Program-made: the position numbers and the translations under genes
Part shown: piece by piece, positions 53,701 to 64,000 of the stretch
How positions within the stretch are numbered: the stretch's first letter is position 1
Layout: the number at the start of each line of letters is the position of its first letter
Notes under the pieces: model-generated
Databases searched by the model: none
Seen by the model: the letters and a program-made list of their open reading frames with translations, nothing else
What the model was told of the DNA's origin: nothing
NCBI GenBank assembly: GCA_000733355.1
Contig: JNVV01000006.1
Coordinates: forward strand, 478,556 to 542,555
DNA from: Falciphora oryzae
Taxonomy: Eukaryota > Ascomycota > Sordariomycetes > Magnaporthales > Magnaporthaceae
Direction: 5' to 3'
DNA: 64,000 nucleotides

Positions 53701-56700
53701 GGAGCTCGTCTCAGAAAAGGCCAGCTCCGCGAAGAGCAGGGCGACCTTGAACATGCCGCATCTCGTGGCGGCGGCCGAAGCCGCAGGGAGGTCTATATCG
53801 AGCCACTGTGACCGATCCGCGATCGAGGTTTCATTAGGCAGAGGCTGTGTGCGCAGAAACAACATCGTGTTGATAAGAAGCTTGATGTTTTCCCTTGCCT
53901 CCGGCTTCTCGACGGCAAGCCAGTCTTTGATGGCAGCGGACAGCCTGCGTCGAATAACCTGCTCTTTGTCAAGTTGGAACATCAGGACCAGGTGGACGAT
54001 GAATGGGAAGACCTCTTCAGCGAATCCTTTTGCTCGCAGGAGTAGCGGAGGTAGGATGGAAAGAACGACATCCTGCGGCACCGACTTGGCCAGGTACATT
54101 GCCATTTCCTGCGACCAGCCTGGACTCTCAATCCTCTCTACCCCAAAGAGCTCTGCGTCAGAGGTCGGGTCGGGCTCGGTAAAGTCCGAGGGCGGCGTGC
54201 GGTAAGGACTCCAGTCAGAAGACACCACGAGGGCCTCCGGGAGGTTTTCTTGACACACCATTAGCAGCGTAGCGTCTCGTTGCGCTACGGCCTCTGATAC
54301 GACCGTCCGTAGCGCCGACTCAGCGAGACCGGCAGTTTGGCACTCCCGGTCCGTTACCAAGGCCTCAAGAAGATTCAGTATGCCCTGCTCGGAGCCGGCG
54401 TCCGAAGCAGCCGCCTTATTATAGTCGGCGAGGCGGGACTCGCGGAGAAACTCCTCTCGGATCTCGCCCGATGCCGCAAACGACTTGCCAATCACGCGGC
54501 CGGCCCAAGTAAGATACTCGTTCCGCAGCGACTGAGCCTTGCAGCTTTCCCATACCATGGCTCCGTGAGTAATAGCGTCGCTGTCCGTCTCGATAATATC
54601 TGTGCGACTGGAGGAGGGCACCTGGAAATCGCCACAGAGCATTCCCAGCGCTAGGTCCCTTGAGGAGCTGTTCAGGAGTTGATGCTCGCGTTCCCCGTCC
54701 TTCAAGATCTCCATCAAGAGGCTAGATTCGTGAGTGCCCTTCTCGGCATTCCCTGAAGCGCGAATATGCGCCGCAGATTGCGTGATGGACTTGAAAGCCG
54801 CGCGTTGAGACTCGTCCTTGAAGGCAGACGAGTCATACTCGGTTAGGTATTTCGTGAACCACGAGTGAAACTGCTGGGCATTACTTTTGGTAGCCTTGAA
54901 CTGGCTCTCCTGCGTGGTGCTTGACTGACTGGACTCTAGAAACATGCGCAGCGAAGCCAGAGTAGACAGCGAATAGCCGGCGAGGAAAGACGGCGCCTGC
55001 GCAAGGTGGTTGACTCCCGAGGAGACGAGGTAGCGGGTGAGGCCTAGAGCATCATCTGCACATTCTGCATCCCCGATGAATGGTCTCACCGAGTGTAGCA
55101 GCATCTCCAGGGGGTACGAGTTGATTGCCTGCGCCCCCGCGAGGCACACTAAGACGCGCACTTTCCGGATGACAGAGCAGGCATGCAACGGGCCCATGGC
55201 TGGATGGACTGTGTTGAGGAGTCTGCGGGCAATCGACACGACAAGGGCTGGGGTCCAAAGAGTCGGTAGTTCGTGCTCGGTGCGACTGCAGAGATGTTCG
55301 ATCTCCCTACAGAGGTATTTCGCCTTGAACATGGGTTGTTGATTCGGCGGCAGGCCCACATCCAGATGCCCAAGGCCCTTGATCTTGGACATTATGTCGG
55401 CGGCGTATCTGAGGTTGGGGTCTTTCGCAAATGCCTTCTCGATCGGGTCCTCCTGGTCGATGAGATCGAACAATGTGCCAACTATATCCGCAAAGTTGAG
55501 ATGGATGCACTCCAAAAACGTCTCTTTGCCTAGTATCTTCCTGACCCGGCTCTCGCTGGTAATCTGCTGTCCGTCCTTAGGGATGCTGATATCGTGGGCG
55601 ATGCTGTATGCCATTGTTCGTGAGAAGCTTAGCTGGATTAGATGCGCCATGGACATTTTCAGCCGCTTGGCAAGGTCCTGGACATCCACCTCTTGGCCCC
55701 GCATAATCATGAGGGCAGTTGTCTCTACCCTGGCCTGAAAGAGCAGCTCCTCGAGTGTTGCAAAGCCAAATATCCCGAAGGGTATGTTTGCCATGGAGCT
55801 CGCCTCTAGCCATGTATACAGTAGCTGTGGAGTAAAAAGCCTGAAAAGCTCCTTGGGGGAATCGAGGCCCAGGACATGGGCGACTCGCGCAAGGCATCGC
55901 GTTGCATGCTTCTCGGAGCTGGTGACCGTTCCTGGTGTCTCAAAGATGTGGTATATGCACCTCCTGAGTAGTGTGGGCCAACGGCACGCTATTTCTGCAA
56001 GAGCAAACAGGCGGAACGCGATGCCCTCGTGATGGTCCGGATCGGCCGGCAGGCACTCAAGGATGTCGACAAATAGGTTGTCGTGGACCTTGAAGACGAA
56101 TAATGCAAATATGTTGGGCAGTTTGGCCCCGATCTTGTACTTCAGCCACAGACTGCCGTCCCGGAAGATAGACAGAAGGGTAGAGCGACAGGATGCTAAC
56201 CCTAGGGTCTTGCCATAGTCGGAACTTTTCTCCAGCAGAGCAAAAAGAAGGTTAGAAAACCAGGCCTGCGCTTTTGGTGATAGATCGTTGCTAGGCAACA
56301 TTGTTTTGACAATGTACGAGTAGAGGTCCCCGACCATAGTCGAGATATCGAGGGTGGCATTGCTCCAAATAGGGATGAAGCCCTCAATCATGTCAATGCA
56401 TGTGCCAAGTGCCACCTCGCATGTTGAGTAGTCCAAGTCGCCGAGGATCGTGCCGATGGCCTCGACCAGGCGCCGAGCATCTTCGGGGTTGATGGAAGAA
56501 TCAGAGGCGAGAATGTCCTGCAGGAGACGGCGGCAGAAGATAAAGTCGTCGGGTGACAGTGACACAAGCTGCTCGACGAAGTCGGCGGGAATTAGACCGA
56601 TCTGGCCTTCGTCATCGAGCATGATAGACAGAAGTCGGAGTCTCATGGTGAGGTCGGCGTAGAAGCCTTCGCGGCTGAATCTCACACCAATGTCACTCCT

Positions 56701-59606
56701 TGGCAGCGGGGATGCCTTGGAGATGGAGCTCCCTTGGCTCGCCTGTGAGCCAAAGTCGTCGAGATCCATCATGTCCAGCGCGGCACTAGATGACTGCTGC
56801 GAGGATTTTTCGCTGATCGCTAGGGACAGTCTGGAGAAAAGCTCGAGCAGCGGCTTGTTCTCTTTGCGGAACCGCGCAAGATCGGATGCGCTCAGCTCCG
56901 GCAGATACGCGGCCACGGAGCTGAGACAGATCTCGGGAAAGTTTTGTGTTTCTCCGGCGGCCAAGACTGCCTTGAGAATTCTGTCAACGAGGGCGGATGA
57001 GGTTGTTTCCACCTCCCTGGACAGCGTCGTGCTAATCCCCTCGAACTGCGGGAGCATCATCACCCCAACCAGGGCACAATAGACGAGACTCTGCAGGCGC
57101 TCAGTAGACACCTGGGCAGCACCTTCGCCGTGTGACCCACGCCCTCCCCAAGACTCCGCCGTTCCTAGGGACTCGCTCAGTTTTGGATGTAGCAGCTCCA
57201 GGATTAGCTTTTTGGCGGCATTCGCGTCTGCAGCGTCAGTCGCATTCGTGCCGGCTTCAGCCCGAGTCGATGACCTGCAAATCAGTCGATCGCCATATTT
57301 CCGGGAGCTTGCCGAGTTTAGGACAAGATAGTCTATCATTTCGCTGTCCTCTGACTGCTGCCGCCAGTATTGATAAACATGCCCCCCAAAAACCGCGGTC
57401 AAGCTGTTTGACTTGAAGGGTTGGCTCCCAAAACAGGCTCTGAGCAGATTCACGATGTCAAGAGGATTGGCGTGTCGCGAGTGTGACGTGGCGTATGTAT
57501 AATCGGCTGGGTTGTGTTGATATGAGTTGACCGTCTTTCTTCATTTCTTAGAATATGGCATGGACGTTGTTTGGGATATTCTTACCTGGATTCCACTTGG
57601 AGAAGAGCCATCGAATGATGTGGTTGCGTGTGGCCTGACTTGCTCCAGGCAGCATAGTATTTCTGAGATGCAGAAGGTGTAGCATCAGGACTAAGGATGC
57701 GTCGACGAGGACGGCAGGACCACTGATATCTGCTGTGGTGATAACAGTGTTGACGCTGTCGGCAATCTCGTGATACGGCAGAAGATCCGACTCGAGAATC
57801 GAGTGGAGGAGAGCACACGCCGCCCGGCTGGTTCCTTGGTGGCTCACGGAACGGACGGCTACCTGCCAGATCTGAGACCAGGACGTCGTGAGCGACACGT
57901 CTCTACCTAGAGGGCTGGCAGCGTAACTAAGGATAGCAATCTGTCAGCGAGAGTTTCCAATTAAGCGATAGAGAGGCTTACCTCGCGCATGCAATCATCG
58001 CCCATGAGGCGATGGTCGACTGCTTATGACTGATCAGCGATATGAGAAGGCCGAGAATGTCCGAGAAGTCGCCCAACGACAGACTCTCAACGGTCACCTG
58101 AAAGGGCACGGAATGTAGAGCGACAAGCTTCATCGCGTCCTCGGCAGATCGCAGCCTTTGGTACAGTCTATGGCGATCCTCGTCCATTCGACGCCTTTTG
58201 CGTGGCTGGTCCACCTCAGGCTCTATGGCCAGTAGACGCCGTTGTCTTGCGTTTCGCGAGTAGATCGACTCAAGGGACGCAATAGCCTCGACAACCGCCC
58301 AGCTGCGTTCCGCGGATGGGTGGAATGGTCGGAGACCAAATAGCCTGGTGCAAAAGTAGTCGGCTGGGGCAGACGAGAAGTCGAGGTCGGCCAGCTGGAG
58401 ACGCGCGCGCTCATCACGCCTCGAGTACTCGAGCCAGAGCGCGTCCAAGAGCTCTTCCATGTTCCCCAAGGCAGACTGGTCCTCAGGGTTCTGGGCAAGG
58501 GCGTCGATATGGGGGAGGAGTATGAGGATTGTGCGAAGAATCTCGTCTCGGATTGAATTCAGCAACCTGTCGTTCTTTGACGAGTGCGGCTGCCACCAGT
58601 GGCTGAGTAGCGCCAGGACGTCGCGGACGACGCCAGCAACCAGAGTCAGGTCGTCACCCTGCATGCTGGAGAGGATAGAGTTGATGGCTCCGAATGCGGC
58701 CTGGTGCGTCTTGCTCACGTTGAGATCGCGAAGTTGCAGCACCTGGACTACCGTGGCCGTGAGCTCTTTGGACCGGAGTCGCAGGGGGGCGTTGGTGGCT
58801 GATACGAGATACAGCACACATTGCACCATATCCTCAAGCAGCTTCAGGCCCTTCTCTTCGCCATTGCGCTGGCCGGCGGAAGCGCCGGACCTAGCTGTCG
58901 ACGAAGTCCCAGGGGCGGGGGAACCACGCGGCGGCACGCTAAGCTCGCGGTCTCCGTTGCCTAAGAACTGCGATACAGCATCGACAAAGAAGTCGGTGCA
59001 CGCCAGCCAACCTTCGGCGTCGTTCCGGCCAAGCTGCTCCACATTCGCGGGACGCCCGAGGAGGACAACCAGGGATTTGATGTAGTCCTGGCGAAGAGGC
59101 GCGACAAGCTCCTGGTCGGGGCCGGGGAGCGCTTGAGTGATGTGGTCGACGACAGCCCTTGCCGCTTTAACCTTCAACTTTGCGGCCCGCTGAGTGAGGA
59201 TGGTGCGGAGAGCTTTGGCGCAGAGGCCGAGCCGGTTCTCGGCCTGCGTCTTTTTGGTCTTGGTGCCTCCATAGTACGTTGTCTTCTCTGCAATGGCGCA
59301 GTGGAAGATGGCCTCCAAGAGTTGGTGGATGTCCTTATCCTTCAGCAATTTGCTGGGGACGCGCGTTAGTATCACGAGGTCTTGCGCCGCAAACTGGCTT
59401 GCCGATCCCCCTTACTTACATCCTGTCGGCTCGCTCGGCGAACTCGATCAGTTCTGGCAGTTGTCAGCAGGGTGCGTTGAACAGCATTTGGCTGAAGGGG
59501 AAAGGGGTATCCGTGTACCTCTCAATGAGCTGGCGCGCTCACTGGTCGTGCCGCTGACAATCGTGACTGTCTCAAAACCGTTAGACTTTGCGAGTCTCTC
59601 TAGCAT
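50473..59606 (-). CDS. TEL1: ATM-family checkpoint kinase Tel1 (about 2930 aa)
   Basis: Six exons: 59606..59519, 59453..59420, 59352..57982, 57926..57586, 57506..50568, 50492..50473; phases 1, 2, 2, 1, 1 all agree. The N-terminus carries the TAN-type region of ATM/Tel1 (SSLRELIEFAERADRI ... AIFHCAIAEKTTYYGG ... CAKALRTILTQRAAKLKVKAARAVVDHI). A long HEAT-repeat solenoid and the FAT domain follow. The PI3K-like kinase domain has QLVKGGNDDLRQDAIMEQVF, HVLGLGDRHGHNILLD (catalytic loop) and VHIDLGVAFEMGRVLPVPEL (activation loop, ATM type). The FATC end is [26 protein letters not shown], of which the last residues come from a 20-nt exon. Length fits Tel1. It senses double-strand breaks with the MRX complex and maintains telomeres. 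Confidence 0.93.
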
Positions 59607-60606
59607 GGCAAATGCGATGAAGTCACGGGCGTACCGCGAATGTTATCGAGAGATGCGCTCCTCGCAGGAGTCTTTCGAGGCGGCATCCTGCGACGTCGCT
59701 CATAGATTCGTGCTCCCTGACGATATCGAGAGGTGACGCCGGGCTGGGCTGTCAGGTGTGTGTGTTGCAAGCAGAGGTTGCCGTTGGCAGCAGCAGATGC
59801 GCAAGTGTGCTACTTGGGAAGTCTTGTCGTTGACCTAACTGGCGGGCCCAGGCAGATTCTGGAGGCAACTGACTGAGGCGCCGGGTGTGATATCTTTTTA
59901 CAATGTCGCGGTGGCCGTTGCCACGCCAGAATAAGTCGAGAAACCGATTATAGAACACACCAACATCGGTCCGACGCAGCCAGCGGTGAACAGGATGAAA
60001 AGCCAAGGCGCAAGCAATCGAACCTAATTGACGCCATGGAATTCCGTCTGGCCGGTCAAAAAACGGCCCCTTGTCAACCTCGGGCAGGCTGAGGCTGCAC
60101 TTTTCTCAGGTGAGCGCGACGGGGGGCGCCAGCCTGGCGCCTGCCAGAAGCTGCGCTCCATCAAATGTTTGCTTGCCGCATGCTCCCCACACGCTCTTGG
60201 TGGCGCCTATGATTGGACGGGATGGCTCCCAAAGCTCCCCACACCCTTGTACAGGCTACATTGTGCCCGCAGACCGGGCCACGCAAAATTCCGTACTCGC
60301 GACATGTCGCCGACTCGGACACCAATTCATGTGGAGTTTGCAGTTGGAGCTCAGAAAGTCGGATCGCGTTCTTTCTTTCAGAACCTGACGGACGGCAGCG
60401 CGTGTCTCTAGCAAATCGACCACCCGCAGCCAACAACCCACCACCTCCTCCGACGGGCATCCCAACCAGCCTCTCGCCTGCGAGCCCGGCTGCACCGCAA
60501 CCCAGGCGCGACCTGCAGAAGTTGCGCACTTTGCCCATGCGTAACGCGCCCTGCGCACCGCGCTCCTCTGGCTGACCTGGCGATGCGCCGCTCTTGACCA
60601 CCCACC
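59607..60606. other. Divergent promoter region, TEL1 / NUP192, with two short uORFs
   Basis: 1.0 kb between the TEL1 and NUP192 start codons. On the TEL1 side two short upstream ORFs occur: 26 codons from 59703 to 59623, and 28 codons from 59686 to 59600, the second ending inside the TEL1 start. No other gene recognised. Confidence 0.5.
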
Positions 60607-63600
60607 ATGTCTCTCGAGAGTCTCCAGTCACTGTACGGCGACCTGCTGGCACTAGGAGAAACCCCGAACGAGGCGGCCCAGTCCCTGGACCAAGAGCTGA
60701 ATGCAAACCTCGAGAACTTCAAGACCTTTCTCCAAAAGCCGCCGAGAAAGCAGGCAAGCAGGGACCAGGTCCGGGCAGGTCAGTCCAGCCGGGTTTGGCC
60801 CCCCGCCGCGTTTCTAGCAGAATTATGTGCTCACAGAACAACCACCCGTCACAGGCAAGATCAAGATCCAAGATGATGAATACTCGGTCAACACAGAGTT
60901 TCAGGAGTACTGCCTCCAGCTCGCCGACGAGGTCGATCTCGACGAAATCGAGGCCGCCAAGCTCCTGCTCGAATCGCAGGACAGCCAAATAACGCTCGGC
61001 AGGCCGCTTCTGGAATGCGCTCTCATCCGGTTCCACCAGCAGCGAAAGTACCTCCTGGACTGCATGAGGATATGCATCCAGCTTGCCGACGACGACCGCC
61101 TCGATGATAGCGTACAACAGGCCCTGGGCGAGATCGTCGCTCAGTATGTCTTCGGCGCGCCGACGCCCGGGGCACCCAGTCCACCAGCAGACCAGAAGAT
61201 TGTGCCGCGGTGCATGTCAGCCATGATGCTGATCAAGCAATGGCTGCAGAAGCTGTCGGACAAGATTTTACTGGCCCAGACCAGCGGCTCAAGACCGCCC
61301 GAGCTCGAGACGATCGAGTTTTGCCGCCTCAGCCTTATCCAACAGCACGAGAACCTGGCCGTGATACTCTGCGCTGCTATCGACAAGCGGCACGCCGACA
61401 GGTCCAACTTCGAAGCGCTGCTCCGCCTCTTGAAGAAAGCCGACAAGTACGACCATCTTCTAGTCCATCTGTTCCCTGTTCTGGGAGCGTACATCCGCGT
61501 CTACGGATCCATCGAGGGCATAGGGGACATGGTGGTCGCCAGGAGTCTAAACGAGAAGGTCGTGAAGCAGCCTGACGACCAGCCCTGGCTCATGCCGTTC
61601 CTGTATGCCGCTGTTAGGGTATGGTGGATTGCAGAGTACAGCGGCTGGTACGTCGAGGGCCCTGTTGACGACCCGACCATCGACGTGGACAAGGAGGACA
61701 AGGAGCGGACGAAACAGTTCATTGAGGCGCTTAAGGACGGAGGCTTTGATTTCATACTGTCGGTTGCGGCTGATGTTGCCACCCCAGAATGGCAGGACCC
61801 CTCGCGCATTGGCATCCGGCAGTGGCTGCAGCGTAAGTCTCCGTCGCTGACAACCGAGTCCATCCCCTTTTCAGACCACTTCCACGACTGCTTGATGGCG
61901 CAGCTCGAGGACTTCGTCGACGCCTTCATCTCGAACCTGCCCGACGTCCTGCGGAAATTGCGCGTTGAGGAGGACGAACAGCGTCAGCTCAGCCAGTTCC
62001 ACGAGCAGGATCTGGATCTTGAGCGATTCCTTGTCATAATATCCTACGCCTTTGAGCGACGGCCAGATGCCGCAGACGCCTTTTGGTCCGACGCGGAGAG
62101 CAACCTCGCCGGCTTCATGCAGTGGGCATCCCGGAGGGCATCGACCCCACTGGTCTGTGCCTTCTGCGAGATGTTACAGGCCATCACCGACACTGAGCCG
62201 CACGCCAAGTTGGCCAACGACTTTCTCCTCGAGGACAGTCACCACGCCTCGGGAAAGATGAGGAGAACACAGTCGTTGACGTGGTCTCAGATCTTCAAGG
62301 AGTTGGAGTTCTTCACCAAAAAAATCCGCGAGCGACCTAGCGCTCAGCAGGGTCAGGGGTTCCGGACGGCCAAGCCAGGCGGGGAGCAGGAGGAGTCGGA
62401 GCCCGAGGAGGCAATGCTTCTCGAATGCTACCTCCGCCTAATAGCCAAACTTTCCTCCCAGAGCGAGGAAGCAAGGATGTTCCTCCTGGCCAGACATGAC
62501 AGCGATATCGTCAAGCTCATTTTGGAGCTAACAAGTTGCCATATCCCCCCAAGACTCCGGGCGTGTGGGTTCTATGCTTTGGCGGCCTTGTTGTCACGAA
62601 AAACGGAGCACCAGGGCGGAGTTATGTGGGAATACATCGACGCCTTTGTCGGTGGTAGCTTCCAAGTTCCAGGGGCGTCTCAGCGCGGCCCTGCTTTGGG
62701 GGCTGGCCAGAGCGTGTCCGCGCTCATGGACTCTGTGTTCGAGGAGATTGGGAACGGATTTGAGGAGCCCAACGCCTTTATCCATATTCTCATCGCACTT
62801 GTTTCGCCGTGTGATGGTGCGAGCCTACTCAAAGACTCGCTACCATTCCCCGAAGCCCTTGGCTCCAGCGTCCGGATGCCGGGCATCGAGCCATACGTCG
62901 ACTTCGTCTTGGGCCACGTTTTTGGGGTCAAGTCGAAAGAGCTCCAGGATGCTTCCCAGCTGCAGGTCCTGCGGCTGACATGTCTGGAGTTTGCTCTGCG
63001 GTGCCTCAACTCGTTCAACGAGGATCTCATCATCCTGGGCAACGAGACCAGCATAGCCGTGGACGCGATCATATCCACCAAGGATCTCGCCACCTACGTC
63101 TGCCTCCACCCGTTTGCTCGGGTGATGGAGTGGATGTTCAACAGTCAGGTGGTGGATGCACTCTTCGGCACGATTCACCAGGAATCCAACGACATTGGCA
63201 CCGCCTCACCAGATTCGCCGCTCATCCAAGGCATCATCCGGGCAGTAGAGCTAGTGTCCAGGGTCCTCGAGCTTCAGGATACCTATGTTGACCTCGTTCG
63301 CCAGATCGTCAAGCTCAACTCGGGGCAGCGGCAACGGCCGGTGCCTCACGCCGCATACGCCTCCTTCGAGGAGGGGTTTGTGAGCCACTTGGAGGTTGTG
63401 GCAGACCTCGGACGCTTCTGCGGCCTGGGTCACCCCGAGCTGACCATGGCATGCCTAAGGCTGCTGGACAAGATATCGGCCTCATCTAAACTGATCTCGG
63501 CCTGGAACCCAGGCCCGGGTCGCCAGTCGTACCGCAACAAGGCAGTTGTGGCGCTGGAGAAGGACGGAGAGGCCGAGTCTATCGCCGGCTCCCTCATCGC

Positions 63601-64000
63601 TGAGATGGTGCACCCCCTCGACCTCGCCCGCGAGGCAAATGCGCCTAACTACCAAATCAAGACCTACATCCTCGACTTCCTCTACTCCTGTCTGCGCGCC
63701 TCGCCCGACCAGCCCACAATAGCACATCTCCTCCTAGGGTTCAAGTGTGGAGTCGGCCACCTAACCGTCGAGCCGAGGGGCCAGTTCGAAGAGCGCACAT
63801 CTCTGTTCCACAACCTACTCAGGGTTCTCCTCGAGACCCCCTTCGGCGACGAGAATTTCGGAATGCGTACTTGGCTCGTGTCGCTCAAGTACAAGATTAT
63901 GAGGATATTCCAGGTCCTCTGGAGTGCACCGCTGTCTTCTAGCATCGTCCTGGACGAGCTACGCCGGAACGACATTCTCTTTCACCTCATAATGCGCGAG
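60607..64000 (+). CDS. NUP192: Nuclear pore inner-ring nucleoporin Nup192/NUP205, 5' part (runs off the edge)
   Basis: Exon 1 60607..60778, exon 2 from 60855 in phase 1 and open to the last base. About 1100 residues are present of the roughly 1700 usual for this family; the 3' end is outside the window. The start MSLESLQSLYGDLLALGE is followed by TFLQKPPRK, then (after the splice) IKIQDDEYSVNTEFQEYCLQLADEVDLDE, LGRPLLECALIRFHQQRKYLLDCMRIC, PDVLRKLRVEEDEQRQLSQFHEQDLDLERFLVII and HPFARVMEWMFNSQVVDALF. It is an alpha-solenoid throughout, and these blocks are the fungal Nup192 core. Nup192 is a main inner-ring scaffold that binds Nic96 and Nup53 and sets the permeability of the pore. I saw no further intron up to the window edge. 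Confidence 0.93.

Noticed and set aside
57451..57453. GTG as the start of a 2298-codon frame in TEL1
   Set aside because: The frame continues upstream to a splice acceptor at 57507 and joins three more exons with TEL1 N-terminal sequence.

Overview
The window is chromosomal DNA of a filamentous ascomycete, most likely a Sordariomycete. The evidence is short GT-AG introns (about 60-115 nt) with CTAAC/CTGAC-like branch sites, GC-rich wobble positions, N-glycine-rich and RG-rich tails, and fungal-type versions of TEL1, Dpb11/Rad4, NUP192, FAT1, GPI12 and LSM3. I built every gene model by hand from reading frame, splice sites and homology remembered at family level. Exon joins were checked for phase, but not against RNA or a database.

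Region A (about 1-18.2 kb) is a run of nine oxidative or tailoring genes: a cupin, a short-chain dehydrogenase (SDR), an FAD monooxygenase, an aldo-keto reductase of the pyridoxal-reductase type, three berberine-bridge-type (BBE) flavin oxidases, a SnoaL/NTF2-like protein and an AYR1-like SDR. This is the composition of the tailoring part of a secondary-metabolite cluster, but no PKS, NRPS, terpene synthase, P450, transporter or regulator is visible. A backbone gene would have to lie left of base 1 or elsewhere. The middle BBE oxidase ends in KDEL, an ER-retention signal.

Region B (18.2-20.3 kb) is gene-poor. It holds a possible solo LTR and tRNA-like B-box sequence. Regions C and D (20.3-43.3 kb) are mostly conserved housekeeping genes: LSM3, a mitochondrial ATPase-expression-like protein, GPI12/PIG-L, a DUF7719-like membrane protein, an uncharacterised membrane/coiled-coil protein, an NmrA-like reductase, a chitin deacetylase with a chitin-binding tail, an ERG6-type methyltransferase, an M20 amidohydrolase, FAT1 and ribosomal protein S19. 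An AT-rich island bounded by inverted repeats lies at 27.6-28.0 kb.

Region E (44-64 kb) has the most unusual gene, an ankyrin-repeat protein carrying a zinc-deaminase signature (HVE ... PCTNC) and a disordered RG-rich tail. It is followed by two DNA-damage checkpoint genes facing each other, the four-BRCT scaffold Dpb11/Rad4 (TopBP1) and the ATM kinase TEL1. NUP192 then runs off the right edge, divergent from TEL1. Two GC-AG introns (LSM3 and the amidohydrolase), an 8-nt micro-exon (AYR1-like SDR), a 10-nt first coding exon (FAT1) and a 20-nt last exon (TEL1) are points where automatic annotation is likely to fail.
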